Source: VRUE01 sp036276735 (GTDB taxonomy: Bacteria > Actinomycetota > Thermoleophilia > Solirubrobacterales > 70-9). From it: a stretch of 48,839 nucleotides of DNA. Position numbers and translations under genes: made by a program. Within the stretch, counting starts at the first letter, position 1. Each line of letters starts with the position of its first letter. The stretch lies in NCBI GenBank assembly GCA_036276735.1, contig DASUOH010000001.1:1-48839 (forward strand), read 5' to 3'. Below are positions 17,123-25,275 of the stretch, one piece after another. The notes under the pieces are model-generated. The model ran no database searches, had not been told where the DNA came from, and was given only the letters and a program-made list of their open reading frames with translations.

Positions 17123-18808
17123 ATGGCGCCAATACACTCCCGCACCGCCATGACCTGGGCCCGACGCAACCCGGCGACCGTCCTGCTCGGCGCAGCGATG
17201 GCAGCCTCCGTATTCATCCTGCTCTGGCTGACCCGGGACCTCACCTTCCTGCAGGACACCTGGGATCTGCTGATCAACCGGCGCGACCCGTCGGTCGACT
17301 CGCTGCTGATCCCGCACAACGAGCACATCGTCCTCATCCCAGCCGCGATCGAGCAGCTGATCCTGCGCGTCTTCGGCATGTCCGACGCGACGCCGGAATA
17401 CGTCCTGCAGTCGCTGATGCTGGCCGCGGCGGCGGCGCTCCTCTTCGTCTACGTGCGGCGGCGGGTCGGCGACTGGCTCGCCCTCTTCGCGGCCGTGCTC
17501 GTCCTCTTCCTGGGGCCGGCCTGGGAGGTGCTGCTCTGGCCGTTTGAGATCGGCTTCTCCGGCTCGGTCCTCTTCGGTCTGGCGGCGCTGCTGGCCCTCG
17601 ACCGCGACGATCGGCGCGGCGACCTCGCGGCTTGCGTGTTCCTCTCGATCGGGCTCGGCTTCTCCAGCGTCGGAATCCCCTTTGTCGCCGCCGCTGCCGT
17701 CGACGTCCTGTGGAAACGACGCGAGCGCGGCTGGCGGCGCGTCTACATGGTCATCGTCCCCACCGCGCTGTTCGTCGTCTGGTACCTCGGCTGGGGTTCG
17801 GACGCCGAATCGCACTTCTCGCTCCGCAACGTCCTTGCCTCGCCGCGCTGGGTCTTCGACTCGGCCGCGCTCGCTCTCGCGAACATGCTCGGCTTCGGCG
17901 AGAGCCCGAACCTCGGGCCGGTCGATCCCCCCTGGGCCCGCCCCCTGTTCGTCGCCTCCCTCCTCCTGGTCGGGGTCTACGCCTACCTGCGCCGTCCGCG
18001 GCTCTCGATCGGCTTCTGGGCGATCGCCGCCGCCGCTGCTGCCAACTGGTTCCTCACCGCCTTCAACGCCTTTCCCGGCCGCGCCCCGGTCTCGAGCCGC
18101 TACCAGTACATGGGAGCGATCCTCATCCTGCTGCTGCTCGCAAACCTGTTCGCGGGGGCTCGCCCCTCACGGCGAGTCCTCGCCGTCGCGGCCGCGGTCA
18201 CGGCCCTGGCCATATCGGTGAACGTCGTCTACCTGAAGGACGGCAGGGACTCGCTGCGGGTCCAGTCCGAATACACCAAGGGCGACCTGGCCGCGATCGA
18301 GATCGCCGAGCGCACGATCGAGCCCGACTTCCAGCTGGGCGCCGAGATCGCCGGCACGCCGACGCTCGTCAACGTGTTCGCCGACGAGTACCTGACGGCG
18401 GTGGACGAATACGGCTCGCCCGCCTACACCCCGGCGGAGCTGACCGGCGCCCCGGACTACGTCCGCAAACAGGCCGACATCATCCTCTCGCAGGCCCTGC
18501 CGCTCTCGACCTTCACGATGCTGGGCGCCTATCGAGCCGGCGGCGGCGAGAACTGCGTGAGCCTCCCGGCGGGCGAGTCGGAGCAGCGCGAGGTGCCGCT
18601 CTCGCCCGGCCGGACCCGAATCGAGCTGGCGCCTGGGCCACGGGCCGAGTTCTCGCTGCGGCGGTTCGCCACCGGCGAACATCCGGTGCCAACCGAAGGA
18701 GCGCCCGGCGGCTCTGTCACCGAGGTCCGCGTGCCGCGCGATGACGCGCCCGTCTTCTCCTGGTACCTGCAGGTCGACGCCTCCCAGCCCGCCCGCGTCT
18801 GCCGCTAG
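17123..18808 (+). CDS. Polytopic membrane protein with PHNEH loop, putative GT-C-like
   Basis: A 561-residue membrane protein. ATG 17123 has a GCGGCGG stretch before it. ATG 17150 is an alternative closer to the first helix. After helix one the loop DTWDLLINRR leads to LIPHNEHIVLIPAA (about residues 65-78), a motif that recurs in large membrane proteins of Actinomycetota placed beside glycosyltransferases. About nine to ten helices follow. The last 170 residues are soluble and probably outside the membrane. It ends the three-gene run and is followed by a 110-base palindrome. The reaction is unknown. His and Glu in the loop could be catalytic as in GT-C enzymes. Confidence 0.62.
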   Translation: MAPIHSRTAMTWARRNPATVLLGAAMAASVFILLWLTRDLTFLQDTWDLLINRRDPSVDSLLIPHNEHIVLIPAAIEQLILRVFGMSDATPEYVLQSLMLAAAAALLFVYVRRRVGDWLALFAAVLVLFLGPAWEVLLWPFEIGFSGSVLFGLAALLALDRDDRRGDLAACVFLSIGLGFSSVGIPFVAAAAVDVLWKRRERGWRRVYMVIVPTALFVVWYLGWGSDAESHFSLRNVLASPRWVFDSAALALANMLGFGESPNLGPVDPPWARPLFVASLLLVGVYAYLRRPRLSIGFWAIAAAAAANWFLTAFNAFPGRAPVSSRYQYMGAILILLLLANLFAGARPSRRVLAVAAAVTALAISVNVVYLKDGRDSLRVQSEYTKGDLAAIEIAERTIEPDFQLGAEIAGTPTLVNVFADEYLTAVDEYGSPAYTPAELTGAPDYVRKQADIILSQALPLSTFTMLGAYRAGGGENCVSLPAGESEQREVPLSPGRTRIELAPGPRAEFSLRRFATGEHPVPTEGAPGGSVTEVRVPRDDAPVFSWYLQVDASQPARVCR

Positions 18809-18830
18809 TTCTTTCCCAGCTTCCTCCAGA

Positions 18831-18940
18831 GGGCTATCCCGGCAGGGGTGGAACGTCTTGTACTTTTTCCGCGCCGACGCTGGCGGACAACTCTAACTGT
18901 CTTCGGAAAAAGTTAAGTGAAACCCCTGTCGGGATAGCCC
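18831..18940. repeat. 110-base nested palindrome between convergent genes
   Basis: Outer arms of 19 bases (18831-18849 and 18922-18940) match at 18 positions, and the one mismatch is a G-T that would pair as G-U in plus-strand RNA. Inner arms of 10 bases, ACTTTTTCCG (18862-18871) and CGGAAAAAGT (18904-18913), match perfectly. A 4-bp stem, CGCC/GGCG, sits near the centre. The A/T runs are unusual for this DNA. It may act as a two-way terminator or be a small mobile palindromic element. Confidence 0.6.
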
Positions 18941-18942
18941 CG

Positions 18943-19809
18943 TCACAGCTCCTCGGCGATCCGCGGCGCCTGGCGGTTGAAGATCCAGACCGCGAAGACG
19001 CAGACGAAGAGGTAGATCGCGACCGCCGGGATCAGGCCGGCGGCGCCGCCGGCGGCCTCGGCGGCGGTCGGGGCGCCGGGTTCGATCACCCAGACCCGCA
19101 CCTGCTCGAAGATCGGCGCCAGCGGATTGACCATCAGCGCCCGCTCCATCGTGTCGTTGTGGAGCGCTTCGATCGGATAGAGGATCGGCGAGGCGTAGAA
19201 GAGGACCTGGGCGACGACGGACCAGATGATCGCGACGTCGCGGAAGCGCACGTAGAGGACCGAGAGGGCCATGCTCGTCGCAGCCGTGAGGACGAAGAGC
19301 AGCGCCAGCGGGACCGGGAAGAGCAGCCAGGTCCAGTGCGGGTCGACCCCGTAGGCGAGCATGAAGGCGAAGACGACGATCATGTTGAGCGCCAGGTTGA
19401 AGGCGCCGGTGAGCGTGGTGGCGAGCGGGATCACCAGGCGCGGGAACTGGGTCTTGCGGACGATGCCCTCCTGGGTGACGACCGCGGTTACGGAGCTCTG
19501 GGTCGCTTCGGAGAAGAAGGTGAAGAGGACGATGTTGAGGAGGAGGAGCACTGGGTAGAACTCCGCTTCCTCGCTGCCGATTTTGAAGATCTGCGTGAAG
19601 ACGAAGAGCAGCACCCCGAACAGCATCAGCGGCCGGATTAGCGACCAGACGTAGCCGAGCACGGTGCCGAAGTAGACGCGCTTGAACTCGGTTGCGGACA
19701 TCAGCAGCAACAGGTCGACGAAGCGCCGCCAGCCGCCGCCGAGCGCGGATGGGCCCTGCACCTCCCGCAGCGGCGCCTCGCTCGAGGCCGCGGTCGCCGG
19801 CGCGCTCAT
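18943..19809 (-). CDS. wzm: ABC-2 type polysaccharide export permease
   Basis: A 288-residue inner-membrane protein with six hydrophobic segments and the layout of ABC-2 polysaccharide and teichoic-acid permeases (Wzm/TagG type). A cytosolic N-terminal helix is followed by FKRVYFGTVLGYVWSLIRP and then the paired helices. Its ATG overlaps the stop of the ATPase gene by 4 bases (ATGA), so the two are made together. Glycans exported by this route are normally assembled to full length on the cytosolic side of the lipid carrier. The symbol is by family, and the glycan itself is unknown. Confidence 0.9.
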   Translation of the reverse strand: MSAPATAASSEAPLREVQGPSALGGGWRRFVDLLLLMSATEFKRVYFGTVLGYVWSLIRPLMLFGVLLFVFTQIFKIGSEEAEFYPVLLLLNIVLFTFFSEATQSSVTAVVTQEGIVRKTQFPRLVIPLATTLTGAFNLALNMIVVFAFMLAYGVDPHWTWLLFPVPLALLFVLTAATSMALSVLYVRFRDVAIIWSVVAQVLFYASPILYPIEALHNDTMERALMVNPLAPIFEQVRVWVIEPGAPTAAEAAGGAAGLIPAVAIYLFVCVFAVWIFNRQAPRIAEEL

Positions 19810-21023
19810 CGCGCTCCGCTCTCGACGAGGGAGCTGGCGGTGAGCGGCAGCGAGACGACGCCGCGCAGGTGCGAGTTGCTGCCGTAGACGACGAAGTCGA
19901 GCGCGTTGTGGACGTAGAGGGCGACGTCGGCGTCGGCCACCCGGTTGACGCCGGCGTGGACGAAGTAGCGACCTGGCGTCAGCAGGTTCTCGAGGTCGGC
20001 GCGGACCTCGACCCGGTCGCCCGCCGACAGCCGCGGCGAGCCGTCCTCGCGGCCGACCCCGACCCCGAAGTTGCAGACGTCGACGCCGTCGGCGCTGGCG
20101 AGCACGATGGCGAGGCCGATGCCGTCGCTGTCGCGCTTGGCTTCCAGCGCCAGCCGCAGGCGGATCTTCTCGCCCTGCTCGACGTTGGTCAGGCGCCCGC
20201 CGTCGCCGTCCTCGATCCAGGCGTCGAGCAGGCGGACCTCGTCGCTCTCTCTGACGGTGGTCGGCGCGCTCTCCCGCTCGCGCTCGAAGTTGAGGCGAAG
20301 GTAGCGGCGGCCGACCTCAGCCGGGTCGCCGATGTGCTGGATGTGTCCGCCGTCGATCAGCATCGCGCGGGTGCAGAAGGTCTCAACCGTCTGCATGTCG
20401 TGGGTGACGAGCACGATCGTCTTCCCGGCCGCCTTCATCTGCCGGAAGGCGTCGGCGCACTTCTGCTGGAACGCCGCGTCGCCGACGGCGAGCACCTCGT
20501 CGATCAGCATGATGTCGGCGTCGACCTCCATCATCAGCGAGAAGGCGAGCCGCACCAACATCCCGGAGGAGTAGTTCTTCAGTTTGAGGTCGACGAAGTC
20601 CTCGAGCTCCGCGAACTCCATGATGGCGTCGATGCGGCCCCGCGTCTCCTGCGGCGTCAGTCCCATCATCACGCCGTTGAGCACGACGTTCTCGCGGGCG
20701 GTCAGCTCGAGGTTGAAGCCGACCCCGAGCTCGATGAACGGCGCCAGCCGGCCGGCCATGCGGATCGTGCCGGCGTCGGCGCGGTAGATGCTCGCGAGCA
20801 GCTTCAGCAGGGTGCTCTTGCCGGAGCCGTTGCGCCCGACGATGCCGAAGAACTCGCCCTGGCCGATCTCGAAGGAGACGCCGTCGAGGGCGCGCAGCTC
20901 GCGGTGGTCGTTGGCCGCGAAGGGGCGGACGATCCGCTCTTTGAGGGAGTCGACCTTGTGGGTCGGGATCCGGAATGACTTGTGCAGATCCTTCACCTGG
21001 ATTGCCGTTGCGGTGGCCGACAC
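19806..21023 (-). CDS. wzt: ABC polysaccharide export ATPase with C-terminal glycan-binding domain
   Basis: A 405-residue protein. The ATPase part (1-about 245) has Walker A GRNGSGKST (63-71), the YSSGM signature (151-155), Walker B IMLIDEV (171-177) and H208. These spacings are specific for polysaccharide exporters. Residues about 260-405 form a beta-rich Wzt_C-like domain, which in studied systems recognises the finished glycan terminus before export. It starts at GTG 21023, 7 bases after a TAGCGT box inside a perfect 10-base palindrome. The open frame continues upstream without being part of the gene. Presence of the C-terminal domain suggests that chain end modification controls export here. 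Confidence 0.9.
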   Translation of the reverse strand: MSATATAIQVKDLHKSFRIPTHKVDSLKERIVRPFAANDHRELRALDGVSFEIGQGEFFGIVGRNGSGKSTLLKLLASIYRADAGTIRMAGRLAPFIELGVGFNLELTARENVVLNGVMMGLTPQETRGRIDAIMEFAELEDFVDLKLKNYSSGMLVRLAFSLMMEVDADIMLIDEVLAVGDAAFQQKCADAFRQMKAAGKTIVLVTHDMQTVETFCTRAMLIDGGHIQHIGDPAEVGRRYLRLNFERERESAPTTVRESDEVRLLDAWIEDGDGGRLTNVEQGEKIRLRLALEAKRDSDGIGLAIVLASADGVDVCNFGVGVGREDGSPRLSAGDRVEVRADLENLLTPGRYFVHAGVNRVADADVALYVHNALDFVVYGSNSHLRGVVSLPLTASSLVESGAR

Positions 21024-21030
21024 GGGCCGA

Positions 21031-21040
21031 ACGCTAGCGT
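21031..21040. promoter_or_regulatory. Perfectly symmetric -10 box between wzt and a GT2 gene
   Basis: ACGCTAGCGT reads identically on both strands and gives TAGCGT each way. On the minus strand it is 7 bases before the GTG of wzt, a leaderless arrangement. On the plus strand it would start a transcript near 21047, with a leader of about 34 bases before GTG 21081. Confidence 0.5.
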
Positions 21041-21080
21041 GACGCCCCGGCGGCCGCGAGCAGCTGTCAGGCTTCGCCGC

Positions 21081-22058
21081 GTGCGGGGCGAGGCTTCGGT
21101 CGCGGTGGTCATTCCCAGCTGGAACACGCTGGAGTTCCTTCCCCGGTGTCTGGACTCGGTACGGGAGAGGCAGGGGGAGATCGAGCTGCTCGTTGTCGAC
21201 AACGGCTCGAGCGACGGCTCGATCGAGTACCTGCGCGAGGCGGGGGTGGCGCACGTCCCGCTGCCCGAGAACGTCGGCTTTGCCGCCGCGGTCAACCTCG
21301 GCGTCAGTCAGACGTCGGCTGAATCGATCCTCGTCTTGAACGCGGACACGCTGCTCGAGCCGGGCTGCGTCGAGCGGCTGCACGAGGCGCTGGCAGGCGA
21401 CGCATCCCTGGGCGGGGTCCAGCCGCGCATCCTGCAACTCGAAGGCGAGCACGCGGCGCCACCCGCAGCGGACGAGGCCCGCCTCTACAGCGTCGGCCAG
21501 GCCCTGACCCGGGACGGCAGGGCATTCGAGAAGGGGGCGGGCGAGCGACAGCGTGGCGAGCATCGGCGAGGCCAGGAGGTGTTCGGGGTCTGCGGCGCGG
21601 CGTGCCTGCTGCGCCGCGAGCTGTTCGTGCGGCTCGGCGGCTATGACGAGCGCTACTTCGCCTTCTACGAGGACGTCGACCTCAACGTTCGGGCTCGGAT
21701 CGCCGGCTGGCGCTTCGCCTACGTGCCGGAGGGTGTCGTCTGGCACGTCGGCAACGCCGCCTGGAGCAGCGGATTCCAGCGGCCGGCGGCCGACAATGCC
21801 AAGCTTGTCGCCCGCAACAGGCTGGCGACCCAGATCAAGTTCATGCCCTGGACCTCCGTCCCCCGCATCGTTGCCGTCGAGGCCGGCTCGCTGTTCCGTG
21901 CCGGCCGTGAGCGTCGGCTGGGCGCAACCCTGGCCGGCAAGCTCGCTGCGCTGGGCTGCTGGGCCCCGCGGCTGATCGAAGAGCGTCGTCGCCTGCGCCG
22001 CTCGGGCGATCCCCGCAGGGCGGTGCGGTGGCTGGGCGCGGAGGCCGGGAACCCTTGA
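21081..22058 (+). CDS. GT2 glycosyltransferase (rhamnosyltransferase-like)
   Basis: A 325-residue protein in the WbbL-like branch of family 2. VAVVIPSWNTLEFL opens the domain. VVDNGSSDGS is the nucleotide loop, LNADTLLEPG the metal site, and CGAACLLRRELFVRLGGYDERYFAFYEDVDL the acceptor-side signature. A longer GTG start at 21039 is possible, but it would overlap the promoter box and adds only a basic, rare-codon stretch. TTGA overlap couples it to the next gene. Members of this branch often transfer rhamnose from dTDP-rhamnose, which the locus can make. No better specificity can be read. Confidence 0.82.
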   Translation: MRGEASVAVVIPSWNTLEFLPRCLDSVRERQGEIELLVVDNGSSDGSIEYLREAGVAHVPLPENVGFAAAVNLGVSQTSAESILVLNADTLLEPGCVERLHEALAGDASLGGVQPRILQLEGEHAAPPAADEARLYSVGQALTRDGRAFEKGAGERQRGEHRRGQEVFGVCGAACLLRRELFVRLGGYDERYFAFYEDVDLNVRARIAGWRFAYVPEGVVWHVGNAAWSSGFQRPAADNAKLVARNRLATQIKFMPWTSVPRIVAVEAGSLFRAGRERRLGATLAGKLAALGCWAPRLIEERRRLRRSGDPRRAVRWLGAEAGNP

Positions 22059-23992
22059 GGATCTGCCTGATCTCTTCTGAGCACAGCCCCTGGGGAGGGC
22101 TGGGCAATGCGATGCGGCACCTGGCCTCGCTGCTGGCGAGCCGGCACGAGGTGACCCTGCTCCACGGCAGTCCCGCCCCGCAGGGTTGGCGTGCGACGGC
22201 CGAGGACTCGGGCGTGCGCGAGGTCTTCGCGGAGGTCGACTCCGAGCTTGCCCGGATGGCCTTCTCCTGCGAGAGCCACCGGCGTTCCGCGGCGATCATG
22301 GGGGCGATCGAGAGGGCATATGGCTCCTCCGGGCCCGACTACATCGAGGCGCCGGACTATCACGGGCTCGGGCTGGTAGCGCTGCAAGCGCGCCGAGCCG
22401 GGCACCCGCTCCTCCGCGACACCTTGATCGGCGTCAAGGTCTCCTCGACGGCGGAGTTGATCGCCCTGCACGACGGCACGCTCACCCAGCCGGCCATGCG
22501 TCGCATCGCCGAGCTGGAGCGCGAGCAGCTGCGGCTGGCCGACCGCCTCGTCTGGCGCGGCGGCGACACCCTCGACCTCTACCGCCGCTACTACTCGGAG
22601 CTAGGACTGCCCGAGGCCGTTCGGATCCGAGGTGCGATTGAACCGGCGCCGGCGCCGCTGCCAGCGCCTCGCGAGCCCGGCGAGCCGCTGAGGATCCTCT
22701 ACGTGGGCAGGCTTCAGCGCTGCAAGGGGGCACTCGACCTGACCGAAGCGTGCGCCCGGCTGCCGTCCGACGACTGGCGGCTGACGATGATCGGGGCCGA
22801 CACTCCGACCGCTCCGATGGGGCAGTCGGTTCGGCTGACGATCGAGACGATGTGCGGGGAGGACCCGCGCGTCGGAATCGAGGACCCGCTTCCCTGGGGC
22901 GAGCTGCAACGACGCTGGGGGGAGCACGACCTGCTCGTCGTCCCCTCCCGCTTCGAGGTCTGGTCGAACGTCGCCCTCGAGGCGATGCGGGCGGGCCTGC
23001 CGATCCTTGCCACGCCGGTTGGCGGCTTGGCCGAGATCGTCGAGCCCGGCGTAACCGGCTGGCAGGCAGGTGGCCAGGGCGCCGAGCCGCTGCGCCAGGT
23101 TTTGGTCCGTCTGTTGGAGGATCGCGACGAGCTGGAGCGGGTGCGCGTCTCCGGCGCGGTCTTCGAGCGGTTCAGGCGCCTCACCGATCCCGACGAGATC
23201 CTGGACGGCTACGAGCGGCTGTTTGCGCCGAGCTCGCGACCGGCGTTGGCCCCACCTCCCACGGCGACGCCGAAGGTGACGGCGGTCATCCCCTATCACC
23301 GGTCCTCGGAGTACGTGCGCGCGGCGGTCGACTCGGCGCTCGCTCAGACCCACGGCGACGTCGACGTGATCATCGTCAACGACGGATCCTTCGAGCAGGC
23401 CGACGGCGTGCTCGAGGAGCTGGCTGCCGAGGAGCGGGTCACCGTGGTGACCCAGCTGAACGGAGGCGAGCCGTCGGCTCGGAACCTCGGCGCTCGGCTT
23501 GCCCTGGGGGAGTTCGTGACGATGCTCGACGCGGACAACGTCCTCGAGCCCGACTTCGTGGCGCGGGCGGTCGAGTTGCTCCGCAGCGAGCCGGAGCTGG
23601 CCTACGTGACCTGCTGGCTACGCCATATCGCCGCCGACGGTTCCGCCTCCACGGAGGGCTCGGGCTACGCGCCGCTTGGCAACCGAGTCTCGAGCGAGGA
23701 GGAGGAGAACTGGGATGGCGACGCCCTTGCGGTCCTGCCGCGGCGGATCTTCACCGAGCTCGGCTACCGGTATGAGCCCAAGGCGGGCCTTCAATCGGAC
23801 TGGGAGCTCTACCGGCGCCTGCGGGCGGACGGCAGGCTCGGCGCTGTCATTCCCGAGCCGCTGGCGAGGTATAGGGTCCACCCGGAATCGCTCTTGAGGA
23901 CTCATGAGGACGAGGTTCACCGCAGCAGCTGGAACGAGGGGCTGACGCGACGCGCGCTGCGGCGGACGCGATGGACGGTCGAGAGGCGATGA
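22055..23992 (+). CDS. GT4-GT2 fusion glycosyltransferase
   Basis: A 645-residue two-enzyme protein starting at TTG in a TTGA overlap (LRICLIS becomes the N-terminus). GTG 22028 is a less likely longer start. The first 400 residues are GT-B family 4: SSEHSPWGGLGNAMRHL loop, ILYVGRLQRCKGALDL, and FEVWSNVALEAMRAGLPILAT with the two donor-binding acidic positions. Residues about 415-640 are a complete GT-A family 2 domain: VTAVIPYHRS, IIVNDGS, MLDADN. Two linkages could be made in sequence by one chain. The ATGA overlap with the following coiled-coil gene implies joint expression. Confidence 0.87.
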   Translation: MRICLISSEHSPWGGLGNAMRHLASLLASRHEVTLLHGSPAPQGWRATAEDSGVREVFAEVDSELARMAFSCESHRRSAAIMGAIERAYGSSGPDYIEAPDYHGLGLVALQARRAGHPLLRDTLIGVKVSSTAELIALHDGTLTQPAMRRIAELEREQLRLADRLVWRGGDTLDLYRRYYSELGLPEAVRIRGAIEPAPAPLPAPREPGEPLRILYVGRLQRCKGALDLTEACARLPSDDWRLTMIGADTPTAPMGQSVRLTIETMCGEDPRVGIEDPLPWGELQRRWGEHDLLVVPSRFEVWSNVALEAMRAGLPILATPVGGLAEIVEPGVTGWQAGGQGAEPLRQVLVRLLEDRDELERVRVSGAVFERFRRLTDPDEILDGYERLFAPSSRPALAPPPTATPKVTAVIPYHRSSEYVRAAVDSALAQTHGDVDVIIVNDGSFEQADGVLEELAAEERVTVVTQLNGGEPSARNLGARLALGEFVTMLDADNVLEPDFVARAVELLRSEPELAYVTCWLRHIAADGSASTEGSGYAPLGNRVSSEEEENWDGDALAVLPRRIFTELGYRYEPKAGLQSDWELYRRLRADGRLGAVIPEPLARYRVHPESLLRTHEDEVHRSSWNEGLTRRALRRTRWTVERR

Positions 23993-24327
23993 GCGAGGAC
24001 GGGCCGCAGCCGGAAGAGCACCGCGTCGCCGAGCTGCTTCGCGTCAACGAAGAGCTGGCGGCGGAGATACGCAGCCTGTCGCTGGGGCGCGTGGCAGCAC
24101 CGCGGCCGGGCTCGCTCGTCGCCGCGCGCCGGGTGGCGAGGCTGCAGGCCGAGCGCGACTCGCTCGCCGCCGAGCTGCAGGCCACCGGCGCCGCGCTCGC
24201 GCGGGTCAGCGAGGAGCGAGACGGGTTGCTGGAACACAAAGCCGCGCTCGAGGCTGAGGTCACCCGCCTGCGCAGCGGTCTCCGCGGCCTGCTGCGCCGC
24301 GCCCGCGCCCGGCTCTTGCGCTCCTAG
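23989..24327 (+). CDS. Small coiled-coil protein with basic C-terminus
   Basis: A 112-residue protein of no recognised family. ATG 23989 forms a 4-bp ATGA overlap with the fusion glycosyltransferase. ATG 23971 is an alternative. Residues about 10-90 are strongly helical with regular Leu and Ala and alternating charges (LQAERDSLAAELQATG is typical). The last 15 residues are Arg-rich and amphipathic. There is no signal peptide. Same design as the protein at 13449 and as the tail of the GT4 at 4858, each tied to a glycosyltransferase. A tether or oligomerisation partner is inferred. It converges on the epimerase gene with a 4-base stop overlap. Confidence 0.65.
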   Translation: MSEDGPQPEEHRVAELLRVNEELAAEIRSLSLGRVAAPRPGSLVAARRVARLQAERDSLAAELQATGAALARVSEERDGLLEHKAALEAEVTRLRSGLRGLLRRARARLLRS

Positions 24328-25250
24328 TCCCGATGGTGCTGCACAGTGCGCTGCAGGCCCTCGCCGAAGTCGACGACCGGCTCGTAGCCGAGGCTCTCAC
24401 GGGCTCGCGATATGTCGGCGAGCGAGTGCTTCACGTCGCCCGGCCTCGCCGCCAGGTAGGACGCCTCGACCGAGCTGCCGACGATCTCGCGAAGCGCGCC
24501 CAGCAGGCGGTTGAGGCTGATCCTCTCGCCGCAAGCCACGTTGAACGTCTGCCCGGAGACGTCGGCGGCTCTGGCTGCCAGCAGGTTGGCCTCGATCACG
24601 TTGTCGATGTAGGTGAAGTCCCTCGACTGCTCGCCATCGCCGAAGACGACCGGCGCCTCTCCTCGCAACAGCGTGGTGATGAAGCGCGGTATCACCGCCG
24701 CGTATTGCGACAGCGGATCCTGGCGCGGCCCGAACACGTTGAAGTAACGCAGCGAGACCGTCTCCAGGCCGTAGACCTCGGCGAAGCTCCGGCAGTAGCC
24801 CTCGCTCGCCAGCTTCGCCACCGCGTACGGCGCGATCGGCATCGGCGCTCGGTCCTCTTGCTTGGGCAGCGTCCGATCAGCGCCGTAGATCGAGGAGGAG
24901 GACGCGTAAACGACCCGGCGCACGCCGCTGTCGCGCGAGGCGAGCAGCAGGTTCAGCGTGCCGATCACGTTCACCGCGTTGCTGGTCAGCGGATCCTGGA
25001 TCGACCGCGGCACCGAAGGCAGGGCAGCCTGATGGAAGACGATCTCGCAGCCCTGGACCGCGTTGTGCGCCCGCTCATAGCTCTGGATGTCCCCCTCGAT
25101 CAGCTCGATCGAGTCGTCGAGGCCGGCGAGGTTCGACCGCGCCCCGGTCGAGAAATTGTCGAGCACGCGAACTTCGTCGCCTTCACGCAGCAGACGGGAC
25201 ACGAGGTGCGAGCCGATGAATCCGGCGCCGCCGGTGACGAGCGCTTTCAC
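24324..25250 (-). CDS. UDP-sugar 4-epimerase-like SDR (GalE/WbpP type)
   Basis: A 308-residue extended SDR enzyme. VTGGAGFIGSHL (5-16) is the NAD loop, LDNFSTG (30-36) the cofactor strand, and SSSSIYG (117-123) with Y142/K146 in PYAVAK the active site. HQAALPSVPRSIQDP and RYFNVFGPRQDP place it near UDP-GlcNAc/UDP-Glc 4-epimerases of the WbpP branch. The start is GTG 25250, 7 bases after a TATCGT box, and the frame upstream belongs to nothing. It would supply a UDP-galactose- or UDP-GalNAc-type donor. Exact substrate cannot be fixed without the gatekeeper residue comparison. Confidence 0.85.
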   Translation of the reverse strand: MKALVTGGAGFIGSHLVSRLLREGDEVRVLDNFSTGARSNLAGLDDSIELIEGDIQSYERAHNAVQGCEIVFHQAALPSVPRSIQDPLTSNAVNVIGTLNLLLASRDSGVRRVVYASSSSIYGADRTLPKQEDRAPMPIAPYAVAKLASEGYCRSFAEVYGLETVSLRYFNVFGPRQDPLSQYAAVIPRFITTLLRGEAPVVFGDGEQSRDFTYIDNVIEANLLAARAADVSGQTFNVACGERISLNRLLGALREIVGSSVEASYLAARPGDVKHSLADISRARESLGYEPVVDFGEGLQRTVQHHRD

Positions 25251-25257
25251 GGCGGGC

Positions 25258-25263
25258 ACGATA
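25258..25263 (-). promoter_or_regulatory. Leaderless -10 box of the 4-epimerase gene
   Basis: TATCGT on the minus strand ends 7 bases before GTG 25250. The short gap to the GT2 stop at 25276 implies that the epimerase can be transcribed on its own as well as by read-through. Confidence 0.45.
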
Positions 25264-25275
25264 CCCCCAGGGTCG

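Noticed and set aside
14947..17379. 810-codon frame opposite the membrane proteins at 13752-18808
   Set aside because: It crosses gene boundaries of the real operon and has the composition of an antisense frame.
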